From Amycolatopsis australiensis (GTDB lineage Bacteria; Actinomycetota; Actinomycetes; Mycobacteriales; Pseudonocardiaceae): a DNA stretch of 64,000 nucleotides. Made by a program: the position numbers and the translations under genes. The first letter of the stretch is position 1; every line of letters begins with the position of its first letter. The stretch lies in NCBI RefSeq assembly GCF_900119165.1, contig NZ_FPJG01000006.1:1612001-1676000 (forward strand), read 5' to 3'. This document shows, piece after piece, positions 8,390-17,442 of the stretch. Below the pieces are notes generated by a model that saw only the letters and a list, made by a program, of their open reading frames with translations, was not told where the DNA came from and did not search any database.

Positions 8390-9901
8390 ATGACCGAAAA
8401 CCCCGCTTCCACCAGCGAGCCCGCCGAAGACGAACTGCCCGAGCAGATGCGGGTGCGCCGGGAGAAGCGCGACCGGATCCTCGCCGAGGGTGTCGATCCT
8501 TACCCGGTCGAGGTACCTCGGACGCACACGCTCGCCGAGGTCCGGGCCGCGCACGAGGGGCTGCCCGCCGACACCGCCACCGGCGACGTCGTCGGCGTCA
8601 CCGGCCGGGTGATGTTCCTGCGCAACACGGGCAAGCTGTGCTTCGCCAGCCTCCGGGAGGGTGACGGCACCGAGCTGCAGGCCATGATCAGCCTGGCGAA
8701 GGTCGGCGAGGACGCGCTGGCGGCCTGGAAGTCCGACGTCGACCTGGGCGACCACGTCTTCGTGCACGGCGAGGTCATCACGTCCAAGCGCGGCGAGCTG
8801 TCCGTGATGGCCGACTCCTGGCGCATCACGTCGAAGGCGCTGCGCCCGCTGCCGAACGCGTTCAAGGACCTGGCCGAGGAGACGCGGATCCGGCAGCGGT
8901 ACGTCGACCTCATCATGCGCCCGCGGGCGCGGGACGTCGTGCGCACGCGCGCCGGCGTCGTCCGGTCGCTGCGGGAGTCGTTCCACCGCCGCGGGTTCAC
9001 CGAGGTCGAGACGCCGATGCTGCAGACGCTGCACGGCGGCGCCGCGGCCCGGCCGTTCGTCACGCACTCGAACGCGTTCGACATGGAGCTGTTCCTGCGG
9101 ATCGCGCCGGAGCTCTACCTCAAGCGCTGCGTCGTCGGCGGCATCGAAAAGGTCTTCGAGATCAACCGCAACTTCCGCAACGAGGGCAGCGACTCCTCGC
9201 ACTCGCCGGAGTTCGCGATGCTCGAGTACTACGAGGCCTACGCCACGTACGACACCAATGCGGTGATGACGCGGGAGCTGATCCAGGAGGCCGCGCAGTC
9301 CGTGCTGGACACCCTGGTCGTCACGCTGCCCGACGGTTCGGAGTACGACCTGTCCGGCGAATGGACCACGCTCGGAATGTACGAGTCGTTGTCCGATTCG
9401 CTCGGCGAAGAGGTGACGCCGGAGACGCCCGCCGCCAAACTGCACGGATTCGCGCAGGCCAGGGGCCTGGAACTGGATCCGAAGCTCGGGCACGGCAAGC
9501 TGGTCGAGGAACTGTGGGAACACCTCGTCGGAGATCACCTGCACGCACCGACGTTCGTCCGTGATTTTCCGCTCGAGACCTCGCCATTGACGCGGCAGCA
9601 CCGCTCGCGGCCCGGCGTGGCTGAGAAGTGGGACCTCTACGTGCGCGGATTCGAACTGGCCACCGGATACTCCGAGCTGGTCGATCCGGTCGTCGAACGG
9701 GAACGGCTCACCGAACAGTCCCGGCTGGCCGCGCAGGGCGATAGCGAAGCCATGCGGCTGGACGAGGATTTCCTCCGTGCGCTGGAGTACGGAATGCCCC
9801 CGAGCGGCGGTGTCGGAATGGGGATCGACCGGCTGCTCATGGCGCTGACCGGTCTCGGTATCCGGGAGACGATCCTCTTCCCGCTCGTGCGGCCTGAATA
9901 A
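8390..9901 (+). CDS. lysS: Lysyl-tRNA synthetase (class II)
   Basis: A 503-aa class IIb synthetase that charges tRNA-Lys. The N-terminal OB-fold anticodon domain spans about residues 60-170. Motif 2 is [11 protein letters not shown] and motif 3 is [13 protein letters not shown] near the C-terminus. ATG at 8390 (MTENPAST) is the likely start, because the frame runs open upstream into the divergent methyltransferase gene without conservation. Synteny lysS-lsr2-clpC matches M. tuberculosis Rv3598c-Rv3596c, with three extra genes between lsr2 and clpC here. Confidence 0.95.
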   Translation: MTENPASTSEPAEDELPEQMRVRREKRDRILAEGVDPYPVEVPRTHTLAEVRAAHEGLPADTATGDVVGVTGRVMFLRNTGKLCFASLREGDGTELQAMISLAKVGEDALAAWKSDVDLGDHVFVHGEVITSKRGELSVMADSWRITSKALRPLPNAFKDLAEETRIRQRYVDLIMRPRARDVVRTRAGVVRSLRESFHRRGFTEVETPMLQTLHGGAAARPFVTHSNAFDMELFLRIAPELYLKRCVVGGIEKVFEINRNFRNEGSDSSHSPEFAMLEYYEAYATYDTNAVMTRELIQEAAQSVLDTLVVTLPDGSEYDLSGEWTTLGMYESLSDSLGEEVTPETPAAKLHGFAQARGLELDPKLGHGKLVEELWEHLVGDHLHAPTFVRDFPLETSPLTRQHRSRPGVAEKWDLYVRGFELATGYSELVDPVVERERLTEQSRLAAQGDSEAMRLDEDFLRALEYGMPPSGGVGMGIDRLLMALTGLGIRETILFPLVRPE

Positions 9902-9942
9902 CCCGGCCGTGTGAGGATAGCCGTCAGTTATCCATATGAGAT

Positions 9943-9971
9943 TTGCGCTGCCCTCCTGAAGCGGGTACTAA
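9943..9971 (+). promoter_or_regulatory. Candidate sigma-A-like promoter of lsr2
   Basis: TTGCGC (9943-9948) and TACTAA (9966-9971) are spaced 17 bp apart in the 147-bp gap before lsr2. This gap is visibly more AT-rich than the rest, which fits Lsr2 binding its own control region. The leader then contains a CGGGGC-TC-GCCCCG hairpin at 9996-10009. Judged by eye only. Confidence 0.4.
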
Positions 9972-10048
9972 TGTTCTAGACAAAGTCTTCTGTCCCGGGG
10001 CTCGCCCCGTAACCAGATCATTGAGCAAGTCCCCGCAGGAGGAATCGG

Positions 10049-10399
10049 ATGGCACAGAAGGTGCTCGTCTCGCTGGTCGACGACCTGGACGGCAGTGAGG
10101 CGGAAGAGACCGTCGAGTTCGGTTTGGACGGCGTCAGCTACCAGATCGACCTCTCTTCGGAAAACGCCGAGGAGCTGCGGGACGCCCTCGCCCAGTATGT
10201 CGAGCACGCCCGCCGCGCGGGTGGCCGCAAGCGCGCTTCCGCGCGCCCGGTCGCGGGTAAGGGTTCCGCCCGGCCCGCCGCCGTCGACCGCGAGCAGAAC
10301 CAGGCCATTCGGGCCTGGGCGCGCAAGAACGGGTACGCCGTTTCGGACCGGGGCCGGATCCCGTCCGAGGTCGTCGAGGCCTACCACAAGAAGAACTGA
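10049..10399 (+). CDS. lsr2: Lsr2 nucleoid-associated protein
   Basis: A 116-aa H-NS-like silencer that binds AT-rich DNA and bridges it. The N-terminal dimerisation domain (about 1-60) starts [16 protein letters not shown] basic linker follows, then the C-terminal DNA-binding domain (about 80-116) with the minor-groove RGRIP motif in [14 protein letters not shown]. The strong ribosome site AGGAGGAATC lies before the ATG. It is transcribed alone, with its own promoter and two hairpins after the stop. Lsr2 typically silences horizontally acquired genes in actinobacteria. Confidence 0.97.
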   Translation: MAQKVLVSLVDDLDGSEAEETVEFGLDGVSYQIDLSSENAEELRDALAQYVEHARRAGGRKRASARPVAGKGSARPAAVDREQNQAIRAWARKNGYAVSDRGRIPSEVVEAYHKKN

Positions 10400-10412
10400 G
10401 GATCTTTCCTGA

Positions 10413-10443
10413 CCGCCCCGGTCTCCGCAGGTCACCGGGGCGG
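10413..10443 (+). terminator. GC hairpin after lsr2
   Basis: CCGCCCCGGT (10413-10422) pairs perfectly with ACCGGGGCGG (10434-10443) across an 11-base loop. It starts 14 bases after the lsr2 stop and has no U tract, as is common for actinobacterial terminators. Confidence 0.7.
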
Positions 10444-10475
10444 CCGGGAATCCTCGACGCGGGGTTCCAGCCGAA

Positions 10476-10504
10476 GCCGCCGGGCAATTCGCCCGGCGGC
10501 TTTT
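10476..10504 (+). terminator. Canonical rho-independent terminator after lsr2
   Basis: GCCGCCGGGC (10476-10485) pairs perfectly with GCCCGGCGGC (10491-10500) around an AATTC loop, and TTTT follows directly. The T run is on the lsr2 side only, so it serves lsr2. It abuts the stop of the convergent AraC gene. Confidence 0.9.
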
Positions 10505-10505
10505 G

Positions 10506-11369
10506 TCATGTCCGATCGTTGTCCGGTACCCGTTCGGTATGCGCACGCGCCGAGCGTGCGTACTCGGCGGGCGACTGACCGGTCACCGCGCGGAAATCAC
10601 GGATGAAGTGGGACTGGTCGCTATAGCCCAGCCGAACCGCCAGTCCGGCGTAATCCGGGTCGGCTTCCGCGGCGATCCGCTGTGCCGCGTCGTTGAGGCG
10701 GTATATCCGGATCGCCCACTTGGGCGGGCAGCCGACGTGTTCGGCGAACAACCGCTGTACGGACCGGGTGGTCAGTCCAGTATCGGCGCACAGTTGCGCC
10801 ACCCGGGTAATTCCCGGATCCCGCGCGATTGATTCCACCGCCTCGGCCGCCTGCCGCGCGGCCGGCGTCAGCTCGGCCTGTTTTGCGATCAGCAAGTTGT
10901 CGATCGCACCGACCATTTGCGCGTCTACCGCCGCGGTCCGCACCGATTCCGCGGCCGCGGTCGCCGCCGGTCCGAAAACAGCCGTGAGCGGGACAGCGCG
11001 GCCGGCGATGTCACTCACCGGGGCGCCGAGGAACGCGCGGAAGCAGCCGGGCCGGAAACGCACGCCCAAGCCCTGGACCCGGCCCTCGAGGCGGTGGGAA
11101 AAGACGTCGCGGGCCGGGCCGTAGACGCCGGAGGCGCCGGGGAAGAAGGTCACGTGCACGGCGAGGTTCGGCAGGACGCGTTGTTCGTGGGCGGGCCTGC
11201 CGCGCAGGTCCCAGCGCAGCACCCAGTGGTAGTCGACGAACTCCGCCAGCTCGGGGGCCGGCGGGTGCCGGGTCAGCGTGAACATCGTGCGCGCGGTCGC
11301 CTCGGCCACGATGCCGCGCGGGATCCGGTGCTCGCCCACGCGCTCACGGTAGCTGTCGCGTTCCTTCAA
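10506..11369 (-). CDS. AraC-family transcriptional regulator
   Basis: A 287-aa protein. An N-terminal sensing domain of the DUF6597 kind (APELAEFVDYHWVLRWDL, about residues 35-55) is followed by a C-terminal double helix-turn-helix. Signature pieces include TTRSVQRLFAEHVG and LAVRLGYSDQSHFIRDF near residue 250. ATG codons at 11369 and 11285 are both possible; the conserved sensing domain begins just after the second. It is divergent from the TIGR03086 gene 35 bp away, so that gene is a reasonable target. The ligand is unknown. Confidence 0.85.
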   Translation of the reverse strand: MKERDSYRERVGEHRIPRGIVAEATARTMFTLTRHPPAPELAEFVDYHWVLRWDLRGRPAHEQRVLPNLAVHVTFFPGASGVYGPARDVFSHRLEGRVQGLGVRFRPGCFRAFLGAPVSDIAGRAVPLTAVFGPAATAAAESVRTAAVDAQMVGAIDNLLIAKQAELTPAARQAAEAVESIARDPGITRVAQLCADTGLTTRSVQRLFAEHVGCPPKWAIRIYRLNDAAQRIAAEADPDYAGLAVRLGYSDQSHFIRDFRAVTGQSPAEYARSARAHTERVPDNDRT

Positions 11370-11404
11370 GACGGCCGGGTGCCCGCCGGTTTTGGATCAC
11401 CGGC

Positions 11405-11974
11405 ATGAACGCCGAGCTGACGCGCCCCGCCGGGGCGGAGTTCCTCCGGATCGCCCACGCCGTGACCGACCTGACCGCGCCGACGCCGTGCACCGGGTAC
11501 GACGTCCGCGGGCTGCTCAACCACCTCCTGTACTGGGGGCCGTGGCTGATCGCCGCGGGACGGCGCGAGGCCCCGCCGGCCCCGGCGACCGGCGAGGCCG
11601 AGGCGGCGCTGGTGACGGACGACTGGCGGGCGGACCTGGAGAAGCAGACGGAAACGCTGGTGGAGGTCTTCACGAGCCCGTCGGCGTGGACGGGCACCAC
11701 GAAGCTGGGCACGGCGGAGATGCCGGCCTCGGTGGTGGGCGACATGGTGCTGGGCGAGTTCGTCCTGCACGGCTGGGACTTGGCCCGATCGGGTGGCGGA
11801 ACGCTGGTGTGCGCCCCGGACGTGGCCACGGCGGTGTACGAGTCCGCGGTGGCGATGGGTGAGCAGGCGCGGTCGATGGGTGTTTACGGCCCGGAGGTGG
11901 CGGTGCCTTCGGACGCTTCGCCGCTGGAGCGGGCGCTGGGCGCTTCGGGGCGGGACCCGCGCTGGACGCCCTGA
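11405..11974 (+). CDS. TIGR03086-family metal-binding protein (DinB-like)
   Basis: A 189-aa member of the DinB/mycothiol-dependent maleylpyruvate isomerase-like fold. The family metal site appears as His in LLNHLLYWGPW (near residue 40) and HGWDLARSGG (near residue 122). Relatives bind a divalent metal and probably act on thiol conjugates, but most are uncharacterised. It sits 35 bp from the divergent AraC regulator and ends four bases before the convergent FhuF-like gene, so no terminator separates the two. Confidence 0.82.
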   Translation: MNAELTRPAGAEFLRIAHAVTDLTAPTPCTGYDVRGLLNHLLYWGPWLIAAGRREAPPAPATGEAEAALVTDDWRADLEKQTETLVEVFTSPSAWTGTTKLGTAEMPASVVGDMVLGEFVLHGWDLARSGGGTLVCAPDVATAVYESAVAMGEQARSMGVYGPEVAVPSDASPLERALGASGRDPRWTP

Positions 11975-11978
11975 CCGC

Positions 11979-12794
11979 TCAGCGGGCGCAGGTGCGCGGG
12001 CACCCTTCGCACTCCGGTTCCCCCGGAAGCAGGTACGAAAAGCAGCAGCTCTCGCGCCGGCGCGTCCACTCGCGGTGCCCCTCCGCCAGCCGCAACGTCG
12101 ACGCCGACGTCAGTGGCGGATAACGCTGGTCGAGGACCAACGCCGCGTCCGCGACGCCCGCGCCCTCCGCCTCGGGGGTGCCGCACTGGCGGCCCGCCCA
12201 CCACAGCGAGTTCTCCAGTGCGTCCGTCGCCGCCGCCCAGAGGGTGCGGCGGCCCAGTCCGCTGCCCGCCGCGTACGCCTGGACGAACCGGGTCGCGTGT
12301 GCCAGGTAGCGGGCTCGCAGGACCGCCGCCAGTGCCCGCTCGTCGCGGACCACCGTCGCCTCCGGGCGGGCCGAGCCCGGGTCGGTCGGGAGGCAGTGGA
12401 ACGCGTCACCCAGCAGCGCCATGCCGTCCGGGTGCGGGCGGTCGTCCGCGAGGCGGAACGCCAGCTCCGCCGGCTTCAGCGACGGCACCCGCCGCTCGTG
12501 GTGCCACAACAGCGCGCCGACGTACGCCGGGACGTGCAGGTACCACGTCATCACCCAGCTGGCCGTCGTGCGGGCCGGTGCCGCGCCGTGCGAACGCCGG
12601 AGCCAGTCGCCGAGCAGCGCCCGCCACTCACCGAAGTACGCGGGCGTCTCCAGCAGCTCCGAGCAGCGGATCCAGCCCGCCGGGACGTCGCGGCGCAGCT
12701 CACCGCGGTCCTGGCGGCCCGCCACCCGCCGGAGTGACGACGCGAGGCCGTCGCCGACCTCGCGCGCGTCACGGAAGGACCGCTGCTGGTTCAA
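11979..12794 (-). CDS. FhuF-like [2Fe-2S] ferric-siderophore reductase
   Basis: A 271-aa protein ending in ESCCFSYLLPGEPECEGCPR then TC, the CC-x10-C-x2-C cluster-binding pattern of FhuF-type reductases. These release iron from imported siderophores by reduction. The middle matches the FhuF helical body only weakly. A TTG start at 12794 is supported by GAGGAGG six bases upstream. An iron box lies 29 bp further upstream. No siderophore synthesis or uptake gene is nearby, so it is an orphan member of the iron regulon. Confidence 0.8.
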   Translation of the reverse strand: MNQQRSFRDAREVGDGLASSLRRVAGRQDRGELRRDVPAGWIRCSELLETPAYFGEWRALLGDWLRRSHGAAPARTTASWVMTWYLHVPAYVGALLWHHERRVPSLKPAELAFRLADDRPHPDGMALLGDAFHCLPTDPGSARPEATVVRDERALAAVLRARYLAHATRFVQAYAAGSGLGRRTLWAAATDALENSLWWAGRQCGTPEAEGAGVADAALVLDQRYPPLTSASTLRLAEGHREWTRRRESCCFSYLLPGEPECEGCPRTCAR

Positions 12795-12823
12795 CCGCGG
12801 CCTCCTCGGCAGCCGGGAACGAA

Positions 12824-12842
12824 TTAGGCGTGCCTAACCTTA
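12824..12842 (-). promoter_or_regulatory. IdeR/DmdR-type iron box
   Basis: The 19-mer TTAGGCGTGCCTAACCTTA matches 15 of 19 positions of the actinobacterial iron box TTAGGTTAGSCTAACCTAA, with a near-perfect right half. It lies 29 bp before the TTG of the FhuF-like gene, where an iron-loaded repressor would block transcription. The rest of the 371-bp gap up to clpC (12843-13165) holds the clpC leader and promoter. I could not assign a convincing -35/-10 pair there. Confidence 0.75.
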
Positions 12843-13165
12843 CAGGTCGGGGCGGACTGCGCCAATCGGGTGGTGGTCACCGCGGGTACTCCCAGCTTGC
12901 GGACTGTTCGCGGTGAGCGGACAGCGCGCGGACGGCGGAATCCGGACGGCCGCCCGCACGTTGTCCCTGACGTAAAGACGCAGGGCAACCTGATGACGGG
13001 AGCACCCGGCCGGCACCACGTCCGGGTGCGGAAAAGACCACGAAGAGCCGTAGTGGTACGCCAGCGCGACGGCTTGGCTACTAGAGTGGTCTCACGGTGC
13101 TGAATCCATCGCGGGTGAAAGCACGATGGAAACGGGCCGCCGGCGCAGCAGTCGAGGGAGTGCAC

Positions 13166-15724
13166 ATGTTTGAGAGGTTCACCGACCGCGCGAGGCGGGT
13201 GGTCGTCCTGGCTCAAGAAGAGGCCAGGATGCTCAACCACAACTACATCGGCACCGAGCACATCCTCCTGGGTCTGATCCACGAGGGTGAGGGTGTCGCC
13301 GCCAAGGCGCTCGAGTCGCTGGGCATCGCGCTTGAAGGCGTCCGCCAGCAGGTCGAGGAGATCATCGGCCAGGGGCAGCAGGCCCCGAGCGGGCACATCC
13401 CCTTCACGCCGCGGGCCAAGAAGGTGCTGGAGCTGTCCCTGCGCGAGGCGCTGCAGCTCGGCCACAACTACATCGGCACCGAGCACATCCTGCTGGGCCT
13501 GATCCGCGAGGGCGAGGGCGTCGCCGCGCAGGTGCTGGTCAAGCTGGGTGCGGACCTGAACCGGGTCCGCCAGCAGGTGCTGCAGCTGCTCTCGGGCTAC
13601 CAGGGCAAGGAGTCCACCGAGACCGGCTCCGGCGGCCGCGGTGAGGGCACTCCGTCCTCGTCGCTGGTGCTGGACCAGTTCGGCCGCAACATGACCGTGC
13701 TGGCCCGCGAGGGCAAGCTCGACCCGGTCATCGGGCGCGGCAAGGAGATCGAGCGGGTCATGCAGGTGCTGTCCCGCCGGACCAAGAACAACCCGGTGCT
13801 CATCGGCGAGCCCGGCGTCGGCAAGACCGCCGTCGTCGAGGGCCTCGCGCAGAGCATCGTCAAGGGCGAGGTGCCCGAGACGCTCAAGGACAAGCAGCTC
13901 TACACGCTGGACCTGGGCTCCCTGGTCGCCGGTTCCCGCTACCGCGGTGACTTCGAAGAGCGCCTGAAGAAGGTGCTCAAGGAGATCAAGACCCGCGGCG
14001 ACATCATCCTGTTCATCGACGAGCTGCACACGCTGGTCGGGGCGGGTGCCGCCGAGGGCGCGATCGACGCGGCTTCGATCCTGAAGCCGATGCTCGCCCG
14101 CGGTGAGCTGCAGACGATCGGCGCGACCACCCTCGAGGAGTACCGCAAGTACATCGAGAAGGACGCCGCCCTCGAGCGCCGGTTCCAGCCGATCCAGGTC
14201 GGCGAGCCGTCGCTGGAGCACACGATCGAGATCCTCAAGGGCCTGCGCGACCGGTACGAGGCGCACCACCGCGTCTCGATCACCGACTCGGCGCTGGTCG
14301 CCGCCGCGACCCTGGCGGACCGGTACATCAACGACCGGTTCCTCCCGGACAAGGCGATCGACCTGATCGACGAGGCCGGCGCCCGGATGCGCATCCGCCG
14401 GATGACCGCGCCGCCGGACCTGCGCGAGTTCGACGAGAAGATCGCGAACGTCCGCCGCGACAAGGAGTCCGCGATCGACGCGCAGGACTTCGAGCGTGCC
14501 GCCCGCCTGCGTGACGAGGAGAAGACCCTCCTCGGCCAGAAGGGCGAGCGGGAGAAGCAGTGGAAGGACGGCGACCTCGACGTCGTCGCCGAGGTCGACG
14601 ACGAGCAGATCGCGGAGGTGCTGGCCAACTGGACCGGCATCCCGGTGTTCAAGCTGACCGAGGAGGAGACCACCCGGCTGCTGCGCATGGAGGACGAGCT
14701 CCACAAGCGCATCATCGGCCAGGAGGACGCGGTCAAGGCCGTCTCGCAGGCGATCCGCCGTACGCGTGCCGGTCTGAAGGACCCGAAGCGCCCGTCGGGC
14801 TCGTTCATCTTCGCCGGCCCGTCCGGTGTCGGTAAGACCGAGCTGTCCAAGGCGCTGGCCTCGTTCCTGTTCGGCGAGGACGACGCGCTCATCCAGATCG
14901 ACATGGGTGAGTTCCACGACCGCTACACCGCTTCGCGGCTCTTCGGTGCCCCTCCGGGCTACGTCGGCTACGAAGAGGGCGGCCAGCTGACCGAGAAGGT
15001 CCGCCGCAAGCCGTTCTCGGTGGTCCTGTTCGACGAGATCGAGAAGGCGCACCAGGAGATCTACAACACGCTCCTGCAGGTGCTGGAGGACGGCCGCCTG
15101 ACCGACGGTCAGGGCCGCACGGTCGACTTCAAGAACACGGTCCTCATCTTCACGTCCAACCTGGGCACCTCGGACATCTCGAAGTCCGTCTCGCTCGGGT
15201 TCGCCGGGTCCAACGACACCGGCACCCGGTACGAGAAGATGAAGCAGAAGGTCAACGAGGAAATGAAGAAGCATTTCCGCCCGGAGTTCCTGAACCGGAT
15301 CGATGACATCATCGTGTTCCACCAGCTGACGCAGGAACAGATCATCCAGATGGTCGACCTGATGATCGGGCGCGTGGAGACGCAGCTCAAGGCCAAGGAC
15401 ATGGAGCTGGAGCTCACGCCGAAGGCCAAGGCTCTGCTGGCCAAGCGCGGGTTCGACCCCGTGCTCGGCGCCCGGCCGCTGCGTCGCACGATCCAGCGCG
15501 AGATCGAGGACCAGCTGTCGGAGAAGATCCTCTTCGGCGAGGTCGAGCCCGGCCAGATCATCCTGGTCGACGTCGAAGGCTGGAGCGGCAACCCCGAGGA
15601 CAAGGACGACCAGGCCCGGTTCACCTTCCGCGGTGAGCGCAAGCCGTCGTCGGTCCCGGACGCCCCGCCGGTCAGCATCGGCGCCGGCCACGAGGAGCAG
15701 GGCGGCGAAGCCGAGAACGACTGA
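13166..15724 (+). CDS. clpC: ClpC1 AAA+ unfoldase
   Basis: An 852-aa Hsp100 ATPase that unfolds proteins for the ClpP1P2 protease. Two Clp_N repeats cover about 1-145 (both contain [13 protein letters not shown]). Walker A of D1 is [13 protein letters not shown] near residue 214. A UVR/M-domain coiled coil lies near 420-450, and Walker A of D2 is [12 protein letters not shown] near 551. The ClpP-docking loop region and sensor motifs are intact. ATG at 13166 with GGGAG upstream is preferred over open upstream frame. The N-domain is the known target of cyclomarin-, lassomycin- and ecumicin-type antibiotics in mycobacteria. Confidence 0.97.
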   Translation: MFERFTDRARRVVVLAQEEARMLNHNYIGTEHILLGLIHEGEGVAAKALESLGIALEGVRQQVEEIIGQGQQAPSGHIPFTPRAKKVLELSLREALQLGHNYIGTEHILLGLIREGEGVAAQVLVKLGADLNRVRQQVLQLLSGYQGKESTETGSGGRGEGTPSSSLVLDQFGRNMTVLAREGKLDPVIGRGKEIERVMQVLSRRTKNNPVLIGEPGVGKTAVVEGLAQSIVKGEVPETLKDKQLYTLDLGSLVAGSRYRGDFEERLKKVLKEIKTRGDIILFIDELHTLVGAGAAEGAIDAASILKPMLARGELQTIGATTLEEYRKYIEKDAALERRFQPIQVGEPSLEHTIEILKGLRDRYEAHHRVSITDSALVAAATLADRYINDRFLPDKAIDLIDEAGARMRIRRMTAPPDLREFDEKIANVRRDKESAIDAQDFERAARLRDEEKTLLGQKGEREKQWKDGDLDVVAEVDDEQIAEVLANWTGIPVFKLTEEETTRLLRMEDELHKRIIGQEDAVKAVSQAIRRTRAGLKDPKRPSGSFIFAGPSGVGKTELSKALASFLFGEDDALIQIDMGEFHDRYTASRLFGAPPGYVGYEEGGQLTEKVRRKPFSVVLFDEIEKAHQEIYNTLLQVLEDGRLTDGQGRTVDFKNTVLIFTSNLGTSDISKSVSLGFAGSNDTGTRYEKMKQKVNEEMKKHFRPEFLNRIDDIIVFHQLTQEQIIQMVDLMIGRVETQLKAKDMELELTPKAKALLAKRGFDPVLGARPLRRTIQREIEDQLSEKILFGEVEPGQIILVDVEGWSGNPEDKDDQARFTFRGERKPSSVPDAPPVSIGAGHEEQGGEAEND

Positions 15725-15736
15725 TCCCGGTTCGAG

Positions 15737-15768
15737 AAGGGCGGTTCCCCGGCAGGGGAGCCGCCCTT
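15737..15768 (+). terminator. Strong hairpin terminator after clpC
   Basis: AAGGGCGGTTCCCC (15737-15750) pairs with GGGGAGCCGCCCTT (15755-15768) over a GGCA loop. The stem is 14 bp with one G-T wobble. It starts 12 bases after the clpC stop and separates clpC from the Hsp70-like gene. Confidence 0.85.
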
Positions 15769-15813
15769 CCCGCGTTCCGGGGCATGAGACGATGCCCCGG
15801 GGAGGGAACCGCC

Positions 15814-16962
15814 GTGGATGTGCTGTCGATCGACTTCGGGACTTCCAGCACCGTCGGGGTGCTGTCGGCGGCCGGCCGGGCGCCGCGGGCCGTCGAGGTC
15901 GACGGGTCGGTCACCCTGTCCTCCGCTGTCTTCGCGGAGGAAGACGGGCGGCTCGTCGTCGGGCGGGATGCCGAACGGCGTGCCCGGCTCGATCCCAGCC
16001 GGTTCGAACCCCACCCCAAGCGGCGCATCGACGAAGGCGCCCTGCGGCTCGGGACGACCGAAGTCGCCATTGCCGACGCCTTCGCCGCCATCCTGCGCCG
16101 GATGGGCGAGGAAGCCGAACGGCAGCTGGGGCGCCCGCCCGCGCAGACGCGGATCTCCCACCCCGCCGGCTGGGGCGCGAGCCGCCAGGACGTCCTTCGC
16201 ACCGCGGCCGCGAAGGCCGGGTTCCGGGACGTCCGGCTGATCCCCGAACCGGTGGCCGCCGCCGCGCACTACGCGAGCCTCGGCGGCCGGCACACCGGCC
16301 CGATCGGGGTCTACGACCTCGGCGCCGGCACCTTCGACTGCGCCGTCGTCGGCGGCACGTCCCGCGGCTTCACCGTGCTCGCCGAAGACGGCCTGCCCGA
16401 CCTCGGCAGCCTCGACATCGACGAGGCACTGCTCGTGCACGTCGGCCGGGCCGTGTCGCACACCGATCCGGCGCAGTGGCAACGGCTGCTGCGCCCCCAG
16501 TCCACCGCCGACCGCCGCACCCGGCGCGCGCTGCTGCAGGACGTCCGCGACGCCAAGGAAAGCCTCTCCCGCCACGCGCAGACCCACGTGCCGATGCCCG
16601 AGCCGTTCGGCGACGTCCTCGTCAGCCGGGACGAGCTCGAAGCACTCGTGCGGCCCAGCCTGCTGCGCAGCGCCGAACTGCTCGGCGCGACGATCCGGCG
16701 TGCCGGGCTGACCCCCGCGCGGCTCGCCGGCGTCCACCTCGTCGGCGGGCCGAGCCGGATGCCGCTGCTGGCCACGCTCCTCGCCCGCCAGCTCGGCGTC
16801 GTCCCCACCATCCAGGACCAGCCGGAGACGGCCGTCGCGTTCGGCCTGCACCACGTCCCGCCGGTCGTCGCCGACGACCGCACCGTGCCCGCGTTCGCGC
16901 CGGTCCGCCCGCCCTGGCCCGCGGCCCGCTGTGGCCCGCCAGGCCGGTGGCCCGGCCGGTAG
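15814..16962 (+). CDS. Hsp70-family ATPase without substrate-binding domain
   Basis: A 382-aa protein consisting of the actin-like ATPase fold only. Phosphate-1 is IDFGTSSTVGVL (residues 5-16), phosphate-2 is GVYDLGAGTFDC near 165, and the adenosine motif is VGGPSRMPLL near 310. It ends in a short Pro-rich tail, where DnaK would have about 230 more residues of peptide-binding domain and lid. GTG at 15814 follows GGGGAGGGAAC, a clear ribosome site. It is probably a regulatory or scaffold ATPase rather than a chaperone. It converges on the type VII cassette with six bases between stops. Confidence 0.85.
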   Translation: MDVLSIDFGTSSTVGVLSAAGRAPRAVEVDGSVTLSSAVFAEEDGRLVVGRDAERRARLDPSRFEPHPKRRIDEGALRLGTTEVAIADAFAAILRRMGEEAERQLGRPPAQTRISHPAGWGASRQDVLRTAAAKAGFRDVRLIPEPVAAAAHYASLGGRHTGPIGVYDLGAGTFDCAVVGGTSRGFTVLAEDGLPDLGSLDIDEALLVHVGRAVSHTDPAQWQRLLRPQSTADRRTRRALLQDVRDAKESLSRHAQTHVPMPEPFGDVLVSRDELEALVRPSLLRSAELLGATIRRAGLTPARLAGVHLVGGPSRMPLLATLLARQLGVVPTIQDQPETAVAFGLHHVPPVVADDRTVPAFAPVRPPWPAARCGPPGRWPGR

Positions 16963-16968
16963 CCGGGC

Positions 16969-17442
16969 TCACCAGGCCTGTTCGAGCCGCATTCCCTTGT
17001 CGTACCAGTCGTCGTCGCCCACCGGCCCGGACGGCGGCGCGGAGGCCGGGGCGTCCGACGACCGGTCCTTCAGCACCGCGTCGTCCCGCTCCGCGGGTGG
17101 CGCGGCAGGAGCCGGAGCCGCGGCAGGTGGGGACGCAGGCTCGAACTGCACCCGCCAGCGCAGCCGTTCCATCAGGTAGCCGCCGGTACCCAGCGGCGCC
17201 AGCAGCTGCCCGGTCCGCTTCGCCGAATCCCGCTGCGCCTCGACGTACGTCCGCAGCACGGCGTCCGCGATCTCGGACGGCGACATGCGCGAGACGGCGT
17301 CGGAGAGCCGCAGCCGGGTCAGCACGCCGTCGGTGTTGACCGACAGCGAGACGGCGCCGTCGGCGGACGTCGCCGTCGCCGACAGGGCGGACAGCTCGGC
17401 CAGCAGCGCTTCGCGGTCCGGCTTCGCCGGGCGGTCAGCCAC
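16969..17442 (-). CDS. YbaB/EbfC-family DNA-binding protein
   Basis: A 157-aa protein. The YbaB/EbfC fold covers about residues 10-90 (LLAELSALSATATSADGAVSL through the helix SEIADAVLRTYVEAQRDSAK). A Pro/Ala-rich tail ends WYDKGMRLEQAW. YbaB proteins bind DNA as dimers. GTG at 17442 with GGGAGG upstream overlaps the stop of the preceding gene by eight bases. Such YbaB genes frequently accompany ESX-type secreted proteins in Pseudonocardiaceae. A role in controlling or assembling the cassette is inference. Confidence 0.8.
   Translation of the reverse strand: MADRPAKPDREALLAELSALSATATSADGAVSLSVNTDGVLTRLRLSDAVSRMSPSEIADAVLRTYVEAQRDSAKRTGQLLAPLGTGGYLMERLRWRVQFEPASPPAAAPAPAAPPAERDDAVLKDRSSDAPASAPPSGPVGDDDWYDKGMRLEQAW

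Noticed and set aside
13040..13090. ClgR-type operator before clpC
   Set aside because: ACGCCAGCGCGAC superficially resembles a CGC-N5-GCG site, but the spacing is four rather than five and flanking bases do not match.
12824..15691. A 955-codon open frame antisense to clpC
   Set aside because: High third-position GC of clpC leaves the opposite strand without stop codons. The translation is Leu/Asp/Val-rich with no domain and the sense gene is unmistakable.
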